From Candidatus Krumholzibacteriota bacterium (GTDB taxonomy: Bacteria; Krumholzibacteriota; Krumholzibacteriia; Krumholzibacteriales; Krumholzibacteriaceae), in assembly GCA_016932415.1 (NCBI GenBank), contig JAFGCX010000007.1:244280-308279 (forward strand): a stretch of DNA of 64,000 bases. The letters run 5' to 3'. Below the pieces are notes generated by a model. The model worked only from the letters and a program-made list of their open reading frames with translations. It was not told the origin of the DNA and did not search any database. The translations under genes were made by a program, and so were the position numbers. Positions 44,280-52,244 of this stretch are shown here, in pieces (position 1 is the first letter of the stretch; each line of letters opens with the position of its first letter).

Positions 44280-45011
44280 TCAGCTCCCGAAGACACGCCG
44301 CAGAAGGTCTGTAGTACGAGCGACCGGATCCTTCCTTATCTTTACCTCTTCGGTGGCAAGAACGGTGAAAAGCCCCGAGAGCGCTTTGTCAGTGACGTAT
44401 TCGTCCAGATCGACCAGCCGGTTTTCATCAGCTATCGGCAGGCTGTTGTACGTGTCGGAGATATTGCCATACAACCTGGAGAGTCCTATTTCCTCGATTT
44501 TTTTCGTAACGATCGGATGGAATCTCTTCTTAAGCTCTTCGCTGGTCCTGCCCCTGAAATATTCCGTCGCCGCGGTATCATGCCCCCTTAGTATTTCGAA
44601 GGCATCAGCGACAGTCATGCTCGTTATCGCCGTCCAGAAGACGTCCCTCGCCTCACCGGCGGCCAGCTCAGCGGCCCTGTTCATCCCCCGCTCAAGTTCA
44701 TCGACCTGGCTGCCAAATCCGATCGTACGAAGGGTCGAGGCCATCGATTCGAACTGTTCCGGCAGCACGATCCTGATCAACTGATTGTCGAGGAATCCGT
44801 CGACTTTTGATGTGGAAAGAACGGCATTGCCCGAACCCACCCTTAGAGCTTCCTTGATGCCCGCAATAACAGTCGTTTCGTCGAGAGCCCCGTCATCGCC
44901 CGACCCAGTACCGAGAATCGCGCCAAGGTCTTCCTGCAGGACCTTGCAGCTTGTAATGGATAGAGAGAATATCAGAATCATTATCAGGCAAGAGCGTTTT
45001 AACATATCCAT
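44280..45011 (-). CDS. DUF4197 lipoprotein
   Basis: 243 residues with GGAAGGGA five nt before the start. A lipoprotein signal (SCLIMILIFSLSITSC) precedes the conserved DUF4197 body: LDETTVIAGIKEALRVGSGNAV, LDNQLIRIVLPEQFESMASTLRTIGFGSQVDELERGMNRAAELAAGEARDVFWTAITSMTVADAFEIL, then the TAATEYFRGRTSEELKKRFHPIVTKKI block and DEYVTDKALSGLFTVLATEE. The family is widespread in Gram-negatives and its function is unknown. Probably anchored to the outer membrane facing the periplasm. It is convergent with the decayed gene at 43921 and stands alone. Confidence 0.9.
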   Translation of the reverse strand: MDMLKRSCLIMILIFSLSITSCKVLQEDLGAILGTGSGDDGALDETTVIAGIKEALRVGSGNAVLSTSKVDGFLDNQLIRIVLPEQFESMASTLRTIGFGSQVDELERGMNRAAELAAGEARDVFWTAITSMTVADAFEILRGHDTAATEYFRGRTSEELKKRFHPIVTKKIEEIGLSRLYGNISDTYNSLPIADENRLVDLDEYVTDKALSGLFTVLATEEVKIRKDPVARTTDLLRRVFGS

Positions 45012-45089
45012 GGCGTTCCCTTCCGATATCTTATTGAATCAAACGATTGGAGTATATGACCCGTAATGAACGCTCGGCAAGATGTTTCG

Positions 45090-45464
45090 CTACTTCTGGA
45101 AAATTGCCAGGTACGCTCCTTCGGTATTCGTCGTCTTTATGACTGTGATCTGAAGTTCGAGTTTCGAATTACTCGCCGTGATAAAATAAGCCCTGTACGT
45201 CGTTGGGAGATTGAGGTCGCCGAATGCTCTTCTTTTTATAAAGTCGAGGATCATTTCCATCGAGTCTTCGTGACATAGATCGACTACAGGCAGATCATCG
45301 AACTCATCCTGTTCCCTCTCGAACAGCGCGGCTAAAAGCCTGTTTGCCCGGATAACGTGCTGGCCCCTGTAAAACAGGGCTGCCTCCCCGCAATCTGCCA
45401 GAGCATCCAGCAGATTTTCCATGCATTTCATTTCGACCCCCTGAAGATTCGCCTCTCCGGACAT
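45090..45464 (-). CDS. Small PAS-domain protein
   Basis: 124 residues from ATG 45464, which has GAGGGA just upstream; two in-frame ATGs downstream at 45431 and 45422 are also possible. The sequence has a PAS-like layout: a helix (MENLLDALADCGEAALFYRGQHVIRANRLLAALFER), the loop DEFDDLPVVDLCHEDSMEMILDFIKRR, and closing strands (TYRAYFITASNSKLELQITVIKTTNTEGAYLAIFQK). There is no output domain, so it would be a stand-alone sensor or a protein-interaction module. It has no signal peptide. It lies between a lipoprotein gene and a helicase gene on the same strand, with gaps of over 75 nt on each side. The ligand cannot be inferred. Confidence 0.65.
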   Translation of the reverse strand: MSGEANLQGVEMKCMENLLDALADCGEAALFYRGQHVIRANRLLAALFEREQDEFDDLPVVDLCHEDSMEMILDFIKRRAFGDLNLPTTYRAYFITASNSKLELQITVIKTTNTEGAYLAIFQK

Positions 45465-45602
45465 TTTTCCCTCAAAATGCCCGTCAACTGATCTTATAAA
45501 CCCCTCTGCCGATAAAATCAACCGGTTTTACCGTCTTTTCGATGATACGAAGACTTTACTGAAGTGAATGATCCGGCTGACATATCTTTCAGGCTGTTTC
45601 GC

Positions 45603-46931
45603 TCAGCGTCCGCTCTGGCTGGTCTTTCCGCTTCCGCCTCGAGTCAATCTGCCACGGCCACGGCCACTCTGCCAGCGCCTGCCACTGCTCCGGCCGAATT
45701 TTTTGACAGTGCCCTGGCTTGACCGGAAGGCGAGGTCGCAGTGATAATCATGATCTGTTTCGGCAGGGACCGGTTTTCCGAGCAGGTTCTCAATTTCGCG
45801 CAGATATCCCCTGTCTTCGGCAGTGCAGAACGAAATCGCGTTGCCCCCCGCTCCAGCCCTGGCCGTGCGCCCTATACGATGAATATATGTTTCTGCTTCC
45901 ATTGGAAGGTCGTAATTGATCACGTGAGTAATATCGTCCACGTCGAGACCTCTCGCGGCGACATCGGTAGCGACAAGGACGCGGAAACGGTCCCGCTTGA
46001 ACCTGTCCAGAGTCCTGGTACGCGCCGACTGGCTCTTGTTGCCATGGATCGCGTCGCTTCGGATCCCCGCGTTGTAGAGCTTTCTCATCACCCTGTTTGC
46101 GGCATGCTTCATCTGCGTAAATATTATCGCTTTGCTTATCTGATCGCCCTGCAGCAGGGATACAAGCAGGGCATCTTTGTTCTTTTTCCCGACGAACAGT
46201 ACTTTCTGAACGATACGCTCGACTGTCGGTTTATCCGGAGCAATGCTCACGCGCACCGGGTTTTTGACCATGGTATTGGCCAGCGCGACCATCTTTGGAG
46301 CCATAGTGGCAGAGAAGAAAAGTGTCTGCCTCTCGGACGGAAGGTATGACAGGATCTGCCTGATATCGGGAATAAACCCCATATCAAGCATCCGGTCCCC
46401 TTCATCGAGGATAAATACCTCCACCCTGTCCAGGTGGATTATTTTCTGCCTGATAAGGTCAAGAAGCCTGCCTGGAGTCGCCACGAGTATATCTACTCCG
46501 CGGTAGAGAGCCTTGACCTGGTGAAACTGGTTCACTCCGCCGAAGATCACCGTCTGCTTCAGCCGGAGAAATCGTCCGTATGTCTCGATGCTGTCCCTGA
46601 TCTGCGCGGCGAGTTCCCGGGTCGGGGCAAGGATCAGGGCTCTTGGGGTCCCCTTGGCCAGTGGGGCGGGATTTCCCGCCAGACGCTGCAGGAGTGGCAG
46701 CGTAAAAGCTGCCGTCTTGCCGGTGCCGGTCTGCGCGCTTCCCAGCAGGTCTCTCCCGGCGAGAAGGTGCGGAATGCACTCTTCCTGGATCGGAGTCGGA
46801 GTATGATACCCCTGCGCGGCCACCGAGCGTTGAAGCTCAGGGATCAGCGTGCTGAATATTCCCTGATCGAACTTGGGTTGACTGGTGGATTTACTGGTGT
46901 GCGCGTTCCGCGCCTTCGAATCTTCAATCAT
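45603..46931 (-). CDS. rhlE: DEAD-box ATP-dependent RNA helicase, RhlE-like, with DEGD motif II
   Basis: 442 residues, AGGA six nt upstream of the ATG. All helicase motifs are in order: Q motif (TPTPIQ, about 44-49), motif I AQTGTGKT (66-73), Ia PTRELAAQ, GG, TPGRL, motif II, SAT, then RecA2 with TDVAARGLDVDDI and HRIGRTARAGAGG. Motif II reads DEGD (176-179) instead of DEAD, followed by the RhlE-typical RMLDMGF. The Gly is a mild substitution at a non-catalytic position, so ATPase activity should remain. A basic Arg/Gly-rich tail (GRSSGRRWQSGRGRGRLTRGG) is normal for RNA binding. Such helicases remodel ribosomal and messenger RNA in the cytoplasm, often under cold stress. Stands alone; the 288 bp upstream have no gene. 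Confidence 0.93.
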   Translation of the reverse strand: MIEDSKARNAHTSKSTSQPKFDQGIFSTLIPELQRSVAAQGYHTPTPIQEECIPHLLAGRDLLGSAQTGTGKTAAFTLPLLQRLAGNPAPLAKGTPRALILAPTRELAAQIRDSIETYGRFLRLKQTVIFGGVNQFHQVKALYRGVDILVATPGRLLDLIRQKIIHLDRVEVFILDEGDRMLDMGFIPDIRQILSYLPSERQTLFFSATMAPKMVALANTMVKNPVRVSIAPDKPTVERIVQKVLFVGKKNKDALLVSLLQGDQISKAIIFTQMKHAANRVMRKLYNAGIRSDAIHGNKSQSARTRTLDRFKRDRFRVLVATDVAARGLDVDDITHVINYDLPMEAETYIHRIGRTARAGAGGNAISFCTAEDRGYLREIENLLGKPVPAETDHDYHCDLAFRSSQGTVKKFGRSSGRRWQSGRGRGRLTRGGSGKTSQSGR

Positions 46932-47219
46932 CTTTTTCCTGGTCCGGCATGGTTCAAATCTCTACCTGCCGGACGCGAGGAAAAGAAAAGACCGCAAAAC
47001 TATAGCGGCAAATTGTATCAGCCGCCACTTGCGGCTGCGTCAACGCCCTGGCCCGGCTGGAATACCGCTGGGCCGCGCTTCTGCAGTAAAAATACGGTAA
47101 CTCCGCGTGGGGCGCAAGGGGAATCGGATAAACCGGCTGGTCGAAGGAGTCCAGGATAACGAAAGAATTGCTACGAAAGATGCGTGGGAAACAATCCGGC
47201 GCTCCCTTTCGATCCGCTT

Positions 47220-48389
47220 TTACCTCCCTTTTATCCCGAAGAGAAACCGGGTGGCACGAGTCCGTTTCACCAGATCACAGCTGATAATGCAACAGGCAAA
47301 CGTCACGAGGCAGATAAGTAAAAATTCCCATACTATACCAAGCATCATATTCTTAACGAAATGCCCGGCGACCGAGATGACAACAAGGTGGAAGATGTAA
47401 AAGGGATAAGATATTCTGCTGAAATATCTGAGGAACCTGTTTTCAAAGGTCAGCGTCCTGCTGGCCAGGCCCAGGATCGCGATCGCCCAGGCCCAGGTGT
47501 TAAAGCCAGCCACCAGCGAGAAAAGAACGTACCGCGGAGTATATGCCGGCGTGGAAAACGAGCCGGCTTTATTCTCCATAAACAGCTTTGCTGCTGACAA
47601 CGCCACCCCGAGGAAGATCGATATCACAGTGTGTCTTTTTATCGCATCAGCCCACTTGTGATCACCCGCGATAATAAATCCGAAAATAAAAGCTGCCATG
47701 TTATAGGTAAAATACCCCCAGTCAGAATAAAGATTATTCCGGAAAAAGGGCCAGACCGGAGAAAGTCCCGCGAAAATCATTGCTATCGGGATACCAGCCA
47801 GAAATATCGCGCCCTTTCGATCGGTGAAAAATCCCGTCACAGCTTCCAGCCGTGCTCTCCCCGTCGCGCGGATCCGAATAAAAAGAGGCAGCAATATTAT
47901 CGAGAAAATAAAGAGGTAGGCCACAAACCACATATGGGCCCAGTTCGGCCCCCCTGTGATTTCCGAGTAAAAGGTGGTCATCAGGCACCACGGCCAGAAC
48001 TGCGTGAAGTAATTAAATTCACTTGTCGCCAGATCGGAAGGCCAGAAATAACCAAGGAGAGGAAACAGAAATATCATAAAAGTAAAAAGAGGGACGAGCA
48101 GCCGTTTGACGCGTTCGATGATAAACCGGCGCGGCGAACGGCGCTCCAATGAGATAAAAACACTGCTGCCAGCCACTATAAACAGCATGAACATATGAAG
48201 GGGGCTTATGAAGTTCAGATACACATGAAGGATCCTCCATGTGATGGTCCCCTTCATGACAAAGGAAAACCCGTTCACGCTGGTGATCATCCAGGCAACG
48301 TGGAAGGGAACAAGGTTGATCGTCACGATAACTCTTACCCAGTCGAGATCGTGAAATCTCTGCGGCAGCCGTGACGCTGTATTTTCCAT
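47220..48389 (-). CDS. Acyltransferase 3 family integral membrane protein
   Basis: 389 residues with about ten membrane helices. The family start is clear: RFHDLDWVRVIVTINLVPFHVAWM contains the conserved basic/His positions, and FISPLHMFMLFIVAGSSVFISL, RRFIIERVKRLLVPLF and GPNWAHMWFVAYLF match the usual OafA/MdoC order. These enzymes carry O-acyl groups across the inner membrane onto glucans, lipopolysaccharide or other glycans. No SGNH domain is fused, but an exported SGNH-hydrolase-like lipoprotein is encoded divergently 208 bp away, which might act on the same substrate. AAGGG precedes the start. The acceptor cannot be predicted. Confidence 0.88.
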   Translation of the reverse strand: MENTASRLPQRFHDLDWVRVIVTINLVPFHVAWMITSVNGFSFVMKGTITWRILHVYLNFISPLHMFMLFIVAGSSVFISLERRSPRRFIIERVKRLLVPLFTFMIFLFPLLGYFWPSDLATSEFNYFTQFWPWCLMTTFYSEITGGPNWAHMWFVAYLFIFSIILLPLFIRIRATGRARLEAVTGFFTDRKGAIFLAGIPIAMIFAGLSPVWPFFRNNLYSDWGYFTYNMAAFIFGFIIAGDHKWADAIKRHTVISIFLGVALSAAKLFMENKAGSFSTPAYTPRYVLFSLVAGFNTWAWAIAILGLASRTLTFENRFLRYFSRISYPFYIFHLVVISVAGHFVKNMMLGIVWEFLLICLVTFACCIISCDLVKRTRATRFLFGIKGR

Positions 48390-48435
48390 CCAGACCCTTT
48401 CGCAAACCGATGTTAAATTGCAAAGATGAAGGAAT

Positions 48436-48444
48436 AATATATCA
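48436..48444 (-). promoter_or_regulatory. Possible extended -10 promoter for the acyltransferase gene
   Basis: On the minus strand TGATATATT has the TGn extension, about 45 nt before the start codon. No -35 match was found. Confidence 0.3.
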
Positions 48445-48491
48445 GGCGCGTAAATAATGTCATTACAAAAGGTTTAGCATGGATAACCGTC

Positions 48492-48520
48492 TGGACGTTA
48501 AATTAGCAATTGAATAAAAT
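48492..48520 (+). promoter_or_regulatory. Possible sigma70-like promoter for the SGNH lipoprotein gene
   Basis: TGGACG, a 17-nt spacer and TAAAAT; four and five of six matches. The leader would be about 70 nt. Confidence 0.35.
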
Positions 48521-48597
48521 CGAAGATGGTGCGACGATTGAAAATCGTATGGAACGAAAGCTACAGGTTGAAAACTTTACGAAAGCGGGAACATATA

Positions 48598-49434
48598 ATG
48601 ATTAAAAAATCATTCCTTGACCGGGTGGCGATATCGTTTATTGTCACGTTTTTCCTCATGGCGCTTCCGGCCTGCTCGAGCGACAGCAAAAAGGTGACAG
48701 ACTCAAACGGCGATGATCCACCGCCGGATGAAGCGAGCGTCATTTTCCTGCATCACAGCACCGGTGGGGTGATATGGAACGGAGGTGTGGCCTCGGCCAT
48801 CGACGACTACAACACTCTGAACGGCAGAAGCTATGTCGTCACTGAAGAAGCCTATCCCAACAGCCCCTATCCATGGGCGAACTATCCATACGATTACTGG
48901 CATCTCTGGGTCGAGGACGGAGGCCAGGCAGACGAAGAGGGGATCCCCACGCTGGAATCCTACACATCCAGCTACGACGTGGTCGTCTTCAAACACTGCT
49001 ATCCTGTAAGCGGAATGGACGACAATACCGGCAGCCCTGATATCGGTTCCTCAAGCAAGAGGATGGAAAACTATCAGCTGCAGTATGCCGCGCTGAAAAC
49101 CCGCCTCCGCCAGTACCCGGAGACACAGTTTATCCTGTGGACCGGAGCCGCCCTGGCGGAAAGCGCGAGTTCGACGGAAGAAGGGCAGCTCGCCCGCGCG
49201 TTTTTTACATGGGTCAAGGAAGATTGGGACGAACCGGGGGACAATATCTTCCTCTGGGATTTCTTCGAATTGGAAACAGAGGGCGGCAATTTTCTCCTCG
49301 AGCAGTACTGCGCGAGCAGTGGAGACTCCCATCCCAGTTCCACCTTCGCGCGGACTGTGGCTCCCCTCTTCGCCCAGCGCATCATTGATGTCATCGAGGG
49401 CAATGGCGATTCCGGTTCCATCACGGGAGAGTGA
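48598..49434 (+). CDS. SGNH-hydrolase-like lipoprotein
   Basis: 278 residues from ATG 48598. The frame continues upstream but the lipoprotein signal (DRVAISFIVTFFLMALPAC, then SSDSKK) fixes this start. VIFLHHSTGGVIWNGG is block I of the SGNH superfamily variant with HHSTG around the nucleophile Ser. TSSYDVVVFKHCYPVSG gives the second block, and SGDSHPSSTFARTVAPLFAQ the Asp-x-x-His of block V. These enzymes remove acyl or other ester groups from sugars or lipids. The protein should be tethered at the periplasmic or outer surface. Its divergent neighbour is an acyltransferase 3, hinting at addition and removal of the same group. Substrate unknown. Confidence 0.75.
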   Translation: MIKKSFLDRVAISFIVTFFLMALPACSSDSKKVTDSNGDDPPPDEASVIFLHHSTGGVIWNGGVASAIDDYNTLNGRSYVVTEEAYPNSPYPWANYPYDYWHLWVEDGGQADEEGIPTLESYTSSYDVVVFKHCYPVSGMDDNTGSPDIGSSSKRMENYQLQYAALKTRLRQYPETQFILWTGAALAESASSTEEGQLARAFFTWVKEDWDEPGDNIFLWDFFELETEGGNFLLEQYCASSGDSHPSSTFARTVAPLFAQRIIDVIEGNGDSGSITGE

Positions 49435-49510
49435 TCAGGATCTGGAAAGCTGGAAAAAGCTAAAGCGTATTATCGATCCATACAGCTGGCCGCTTATGCC
49501 GGCCCGCTCT

Positions 49511-51988
49511 TTATCGCAACAGAACTAACTTTTTTGTTGCGGTGAATTCACCGGCCTCAATGCGATAGAAATACATCCCGCTTGCCACCTGCCGGCCGGC
49601 ATCGTCCCGGCCGTCCCATACCTCAGCGTACCGCGCCGCCGCTCGCCCTTCGTCCACGAGCTCCCGCACAAGCCGCCCCGCCGCATCATATATCTTCAGC
49701 GAAACATTCGCGGGAGCCGAGAGCCCGTATTCGATCCGCGTCACGGGATTGAACGGGTTAGGGAAGTTCTGAGCGAGATAATTAGTCGCGGGCACGCCCG
49801 GTATTTCACTCCCGGTCACATCATCGGGTCTCAGGATCGCAAACCCGCTCTCGTTTCCATGAACGTCGAGGGCCGAGATCTTGTAATAATAGTTACTGCT
49901 CCAGTGCCAATCGCTATCGAAGTATTCGGCGTTGACAGGCGTGGCGATTTTGTTCCCCGGCTCCGGAACAAAATCCTCGCTTGAGCCGCGATAGACCGCG
50001 TAATGCGAAAGATCGTTCTCCACATTCACATTCCACGTAAGCTTTAGACCCTCCGGCGCGGCGCTTTGATCAGCCATAAGCCCCTCCGGAGGTTCCGGCG
50101 GCAGATTGTCAACGGAGTAACCGCTATCGGGGATGCTCGTGTACCATACAGAGGGCATCACCGTGTGCGCGCTCACCATATAGACCGAGTACGCAATTCC
50201 ACTCTCCGTGGAATCGGCGAGCGTGCTCGCCCGATAGATATACTGATCCTGCTGGCAGGCGGCGAAACTTCCGAGAAGTTCCCAGGTGCCTGCGGGAAGT
50301 TCTCCAGTTTCCAGGAAATCCCTCGAGTCGATAAACGATCGACCGTGAACCTCCCTGATTGGCCAGCATGAAACATCAGGCGCATCCACCGATTGTCCGG
50401 GCGGTGAATTGTCAACCGCCGCACCAGCCGCTTTCTCATCACTCACGAGATCGCAAACAGCAAGCAGCTCCGGATCATCGATACGCTGCCAGATGTTATA
50501 TATGGAGACGGGATATTCAAACTCCAGTTCGTCATCGCCTGGAGATTTATCGATCGTGATCCTCACCCATCCGCCCTGATCGCCAGGCACATCCAGCACG
50601 GATATTATGCTTGGAGCGGGGCTGCCGATTCGGCCTTCTCCATCAACCAGCTGCGCATAAATATCATAACCCCCGCTTCGCATATCCTGCCACGTCACAA
50701 TCGCTCCGCCAGGACCACAAGAGACCAGCATTGGGGAATCCTGGTCTGCCGGTGCCGCGCAGATGGCGACGCCATCTGTCGCCCACTGAACAGTGCCCGA
50801 CGAGTCTACGCGCTGGGCGTATATGTCAATATTAAATTCCCCGTTACGAAAATCCTGCCAAACAATGATCGCTCCACCGGCGCCATCGGAGATAATAACC
50901 GGATATCTTTGTTCTTCGGCTGCAGCGCAGATGGCGATGCCATTGGCCGTCCATTGAACTGCTCCCGAAGCATCCAGGCGCTGGGCATAGATATCATAGT
51001 CCCCGTTTCGCAGATCCTGCCACGCGACAATCGCGCCGCCGACTCCATCGGAGCTGATTGCCGGATAGACCTGGCTATGCGTTTCCGTGACGAGCGCGAC
51101 GCCATCGGCCGTCCATTGAACAGTACCAGATGCATTGATCCGCTGAGCATAGATGTCCCAGCCCCAGTCGCGATAGTCATACCACGTCACGATCGCGCCT
51201 GCCGCGCCGTCCGATACGATCCTTGGACCAAACTGCTCTTCCGCTGCCGCGCAGAGGGCGACTCCATCAATTGTCCACATGGTACTCCCAAAACAATTTA
51301 CCCGCTGGGCATAAATATCATAGTCACCGCTCCGGTAATCCTCCCATGTGACAATCGACCAACCGGATTCATCAGATACGATTTCGGGATAATCCTGAGT
51401 GTTCGCCGCCGTGCAGAGGGCTTCCCCATCGGCTGTCCACTGAACGGTTCCCGAAGCATCCACCCGCTGGGCAAAGATGTCCAAATTCCCGCTGCGCCGG
51501 TCATGCCACGTGACGACAGCCCCTCCGGCTCCATCGGAGGCAATTTTTGGATACCTCTGATCCAGCGACGCCTGGCAAATAGCAACGCCATCTGCCAACC
51601 ATTGAACGGTTCCGGAAGCATCCACCCGCTGGGCATAAATGTCATAGCCACCGCTACGGTAGTCGAACCACGCGACAATGGCTCCGCCAGTGCCGTCGGA
51701 GACTATTGTCGGAGCGATCTGAGTGTTTGCGGCAGCACTGAGAACGACGCCGTTCGGCGCCCATTGAATGTTGCCCATGTCGTCCAAGCGCTGGGCAACG
51801 ATATTTCCATCATACCACGCGATAATCGCTCCATCCGCGCCGTCGGAAATAATCACCGGTTTCATCTGATCCTCCGCAGCGGTGCAGATCGGCAGCCCGT
51901 CTTCCACCCATGAGGCCCGGATCGACGGCACAGCGATGACAATAGAACAGAAAGTCATGACAAGCATGATCCGCATTCCCCCGCTCAT
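49511..51988 (-). CDS. Exported eight-repeat propeller protein with FN3-like region and FlgD-type sorting tail
   Basis: 825 residues from ATG 51988, seven nt after AAGGAGG; an ATG six nt earlier is too close to the ribosome site. The signal peptide is MRIMLVMTFCSIVIAVPSIRA. It is the closest relative of the 20032 protein, with the same domain order: eight repeats (motifs IVAQRL, IYAQRV, IFAQRV, IYAQRV, IYAQRI, IYAQRL, IYAQRV, IYAQLV), a VPGDQGGWVRITI domain with YNIWQRIDDP, an FN3-like module (LKLTWNVN, YAVYRGS, YYYKISALDVHGN) and the sorting tail (NFPNPFNPVTRIEYGL, WDGRDDAGRQ, ASGMYFYRI, TKKLVLLR). The repeats are much more alike than in the other two paralogs, which suggests recent expansion or gene conversion. 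Probably displayed or released at the surface. Confidence 0.88.
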   Translation of the reverse strand: MSGGMRIMLVMTFCSIVIAVPSIRASWVEDGLPICTAAEDQMKPVIISDGADGAIIAWYDGNIVAQRLDDMGNIQWAPNGVVLSAAANTQIAPTIVSDGTGGAIVAWFDYRSGGYDIYAQRVDASGTVQWLADGVAICQASLDQRYPKIASDGAGGAVVTWHDRRSGNLDIFAQRVDASGTVQWTADGEALCTAANTQDYPEIVSDESGWSIVTWEDYRSGDYDIYAQRVNCFGSTMWTIDGVALCAAAEEQFGPRIVSDGAAGAIVTWYDYRDWGWDIYAQRINASGTVQWTADGVALVTETHSQVYPAISSDGVGGAIVAWQDLRNGDYDIYAQRLDASGAVQWTANGIAICAAAEEQRYPVIISDGAGGAIIVWQDFRNGEFNIDIYAQRVDSSGTVQWATDGVAICAAPADQDSPMLVSCGPGGAIVTWQDMRSGGYDIYAQLVDGEGRIGSPAPSIISVLDVPGDQGGWVRITIDKSPGDDELEFEYPVSIYNIWQRIDDPELLAVCDLVSDEKAAGAAVDNSPPGQSVDAPDVSCWPIREVHGRSFIDSRDFLETGELPAGTWELLGSFAACQQDQYIYRASTLADSTESGIAYSVYMVSAHTVMPSVWYTSIPDSGYSVDNLPPEPPEGLMADQSAAPEGLKLTWNVNVENDLSHYAVYRGSSEDFVPEPGNKIATPVNAEYFDSDWHWSSNYYYKISALDVHGNESGFAILRPDDVTGSEIPGVPATNYLAQNFPNPFNPVTRIEYGLSAPANVSLKIYDAAGRLVRELVDEGRAAARYAEVWDGRDDAGRQVASGMYFYRIEAGEFTATKKLVLLR
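50620..51910 (-). repeat. Tandem DNA repeats of about 159 bp encoding the propeller units
   Basis: Eight consecutive units recur at the DNA level within the gene, each with runs such as CGCTGGGCATAAATATCATA and GGCCGTCCATTGAAC or near copies. They encode the 51-55 residue repeat. Similarity between units is high enough to permit slippage or recombination. Confidence 0.7.
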
Positions 51989-52125
51989 AGCCATTCCTCC
52001 TTGTATGGGCATTCCTTCGCTACTATCGATTTTATATGAATGAAGAGGAATCGGGTCGAGGGAGGGCAACGGAGATACGCGGCGCCCTCTTCCCCTGAAT
52101 GTCTTGTGATTACCAGTATGGCATG

Positions 52126-52155
52126 ATTCTAACACAGTGTGGAAGGAGAAGGCAA
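52126..52155 (-). promoter_or_regulatory. Possible promoter for the 49511 propeller gene, extended -10
   Basis: On the minus strand TTGCCT, an 18-nt spacer and TAGAAT with a TGT extension. The leader would be about 130 nt. Confidence 0.4.
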
Positions 52156-52244
52156 CGAAAAAAGCGGACACGGGATCGCCCGGAACAACTGGACCGTTCC
52201 GGCAGTCCCGGAACGATTCAATCAACGCAACAACAATTACCTGA

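Noticed and set aside
50620-51910. CRISPR-like or intergenic tandem array
   Set aside because: The repeats are protein-coding, about 159 bp long, without spacers, and encode propeller units.
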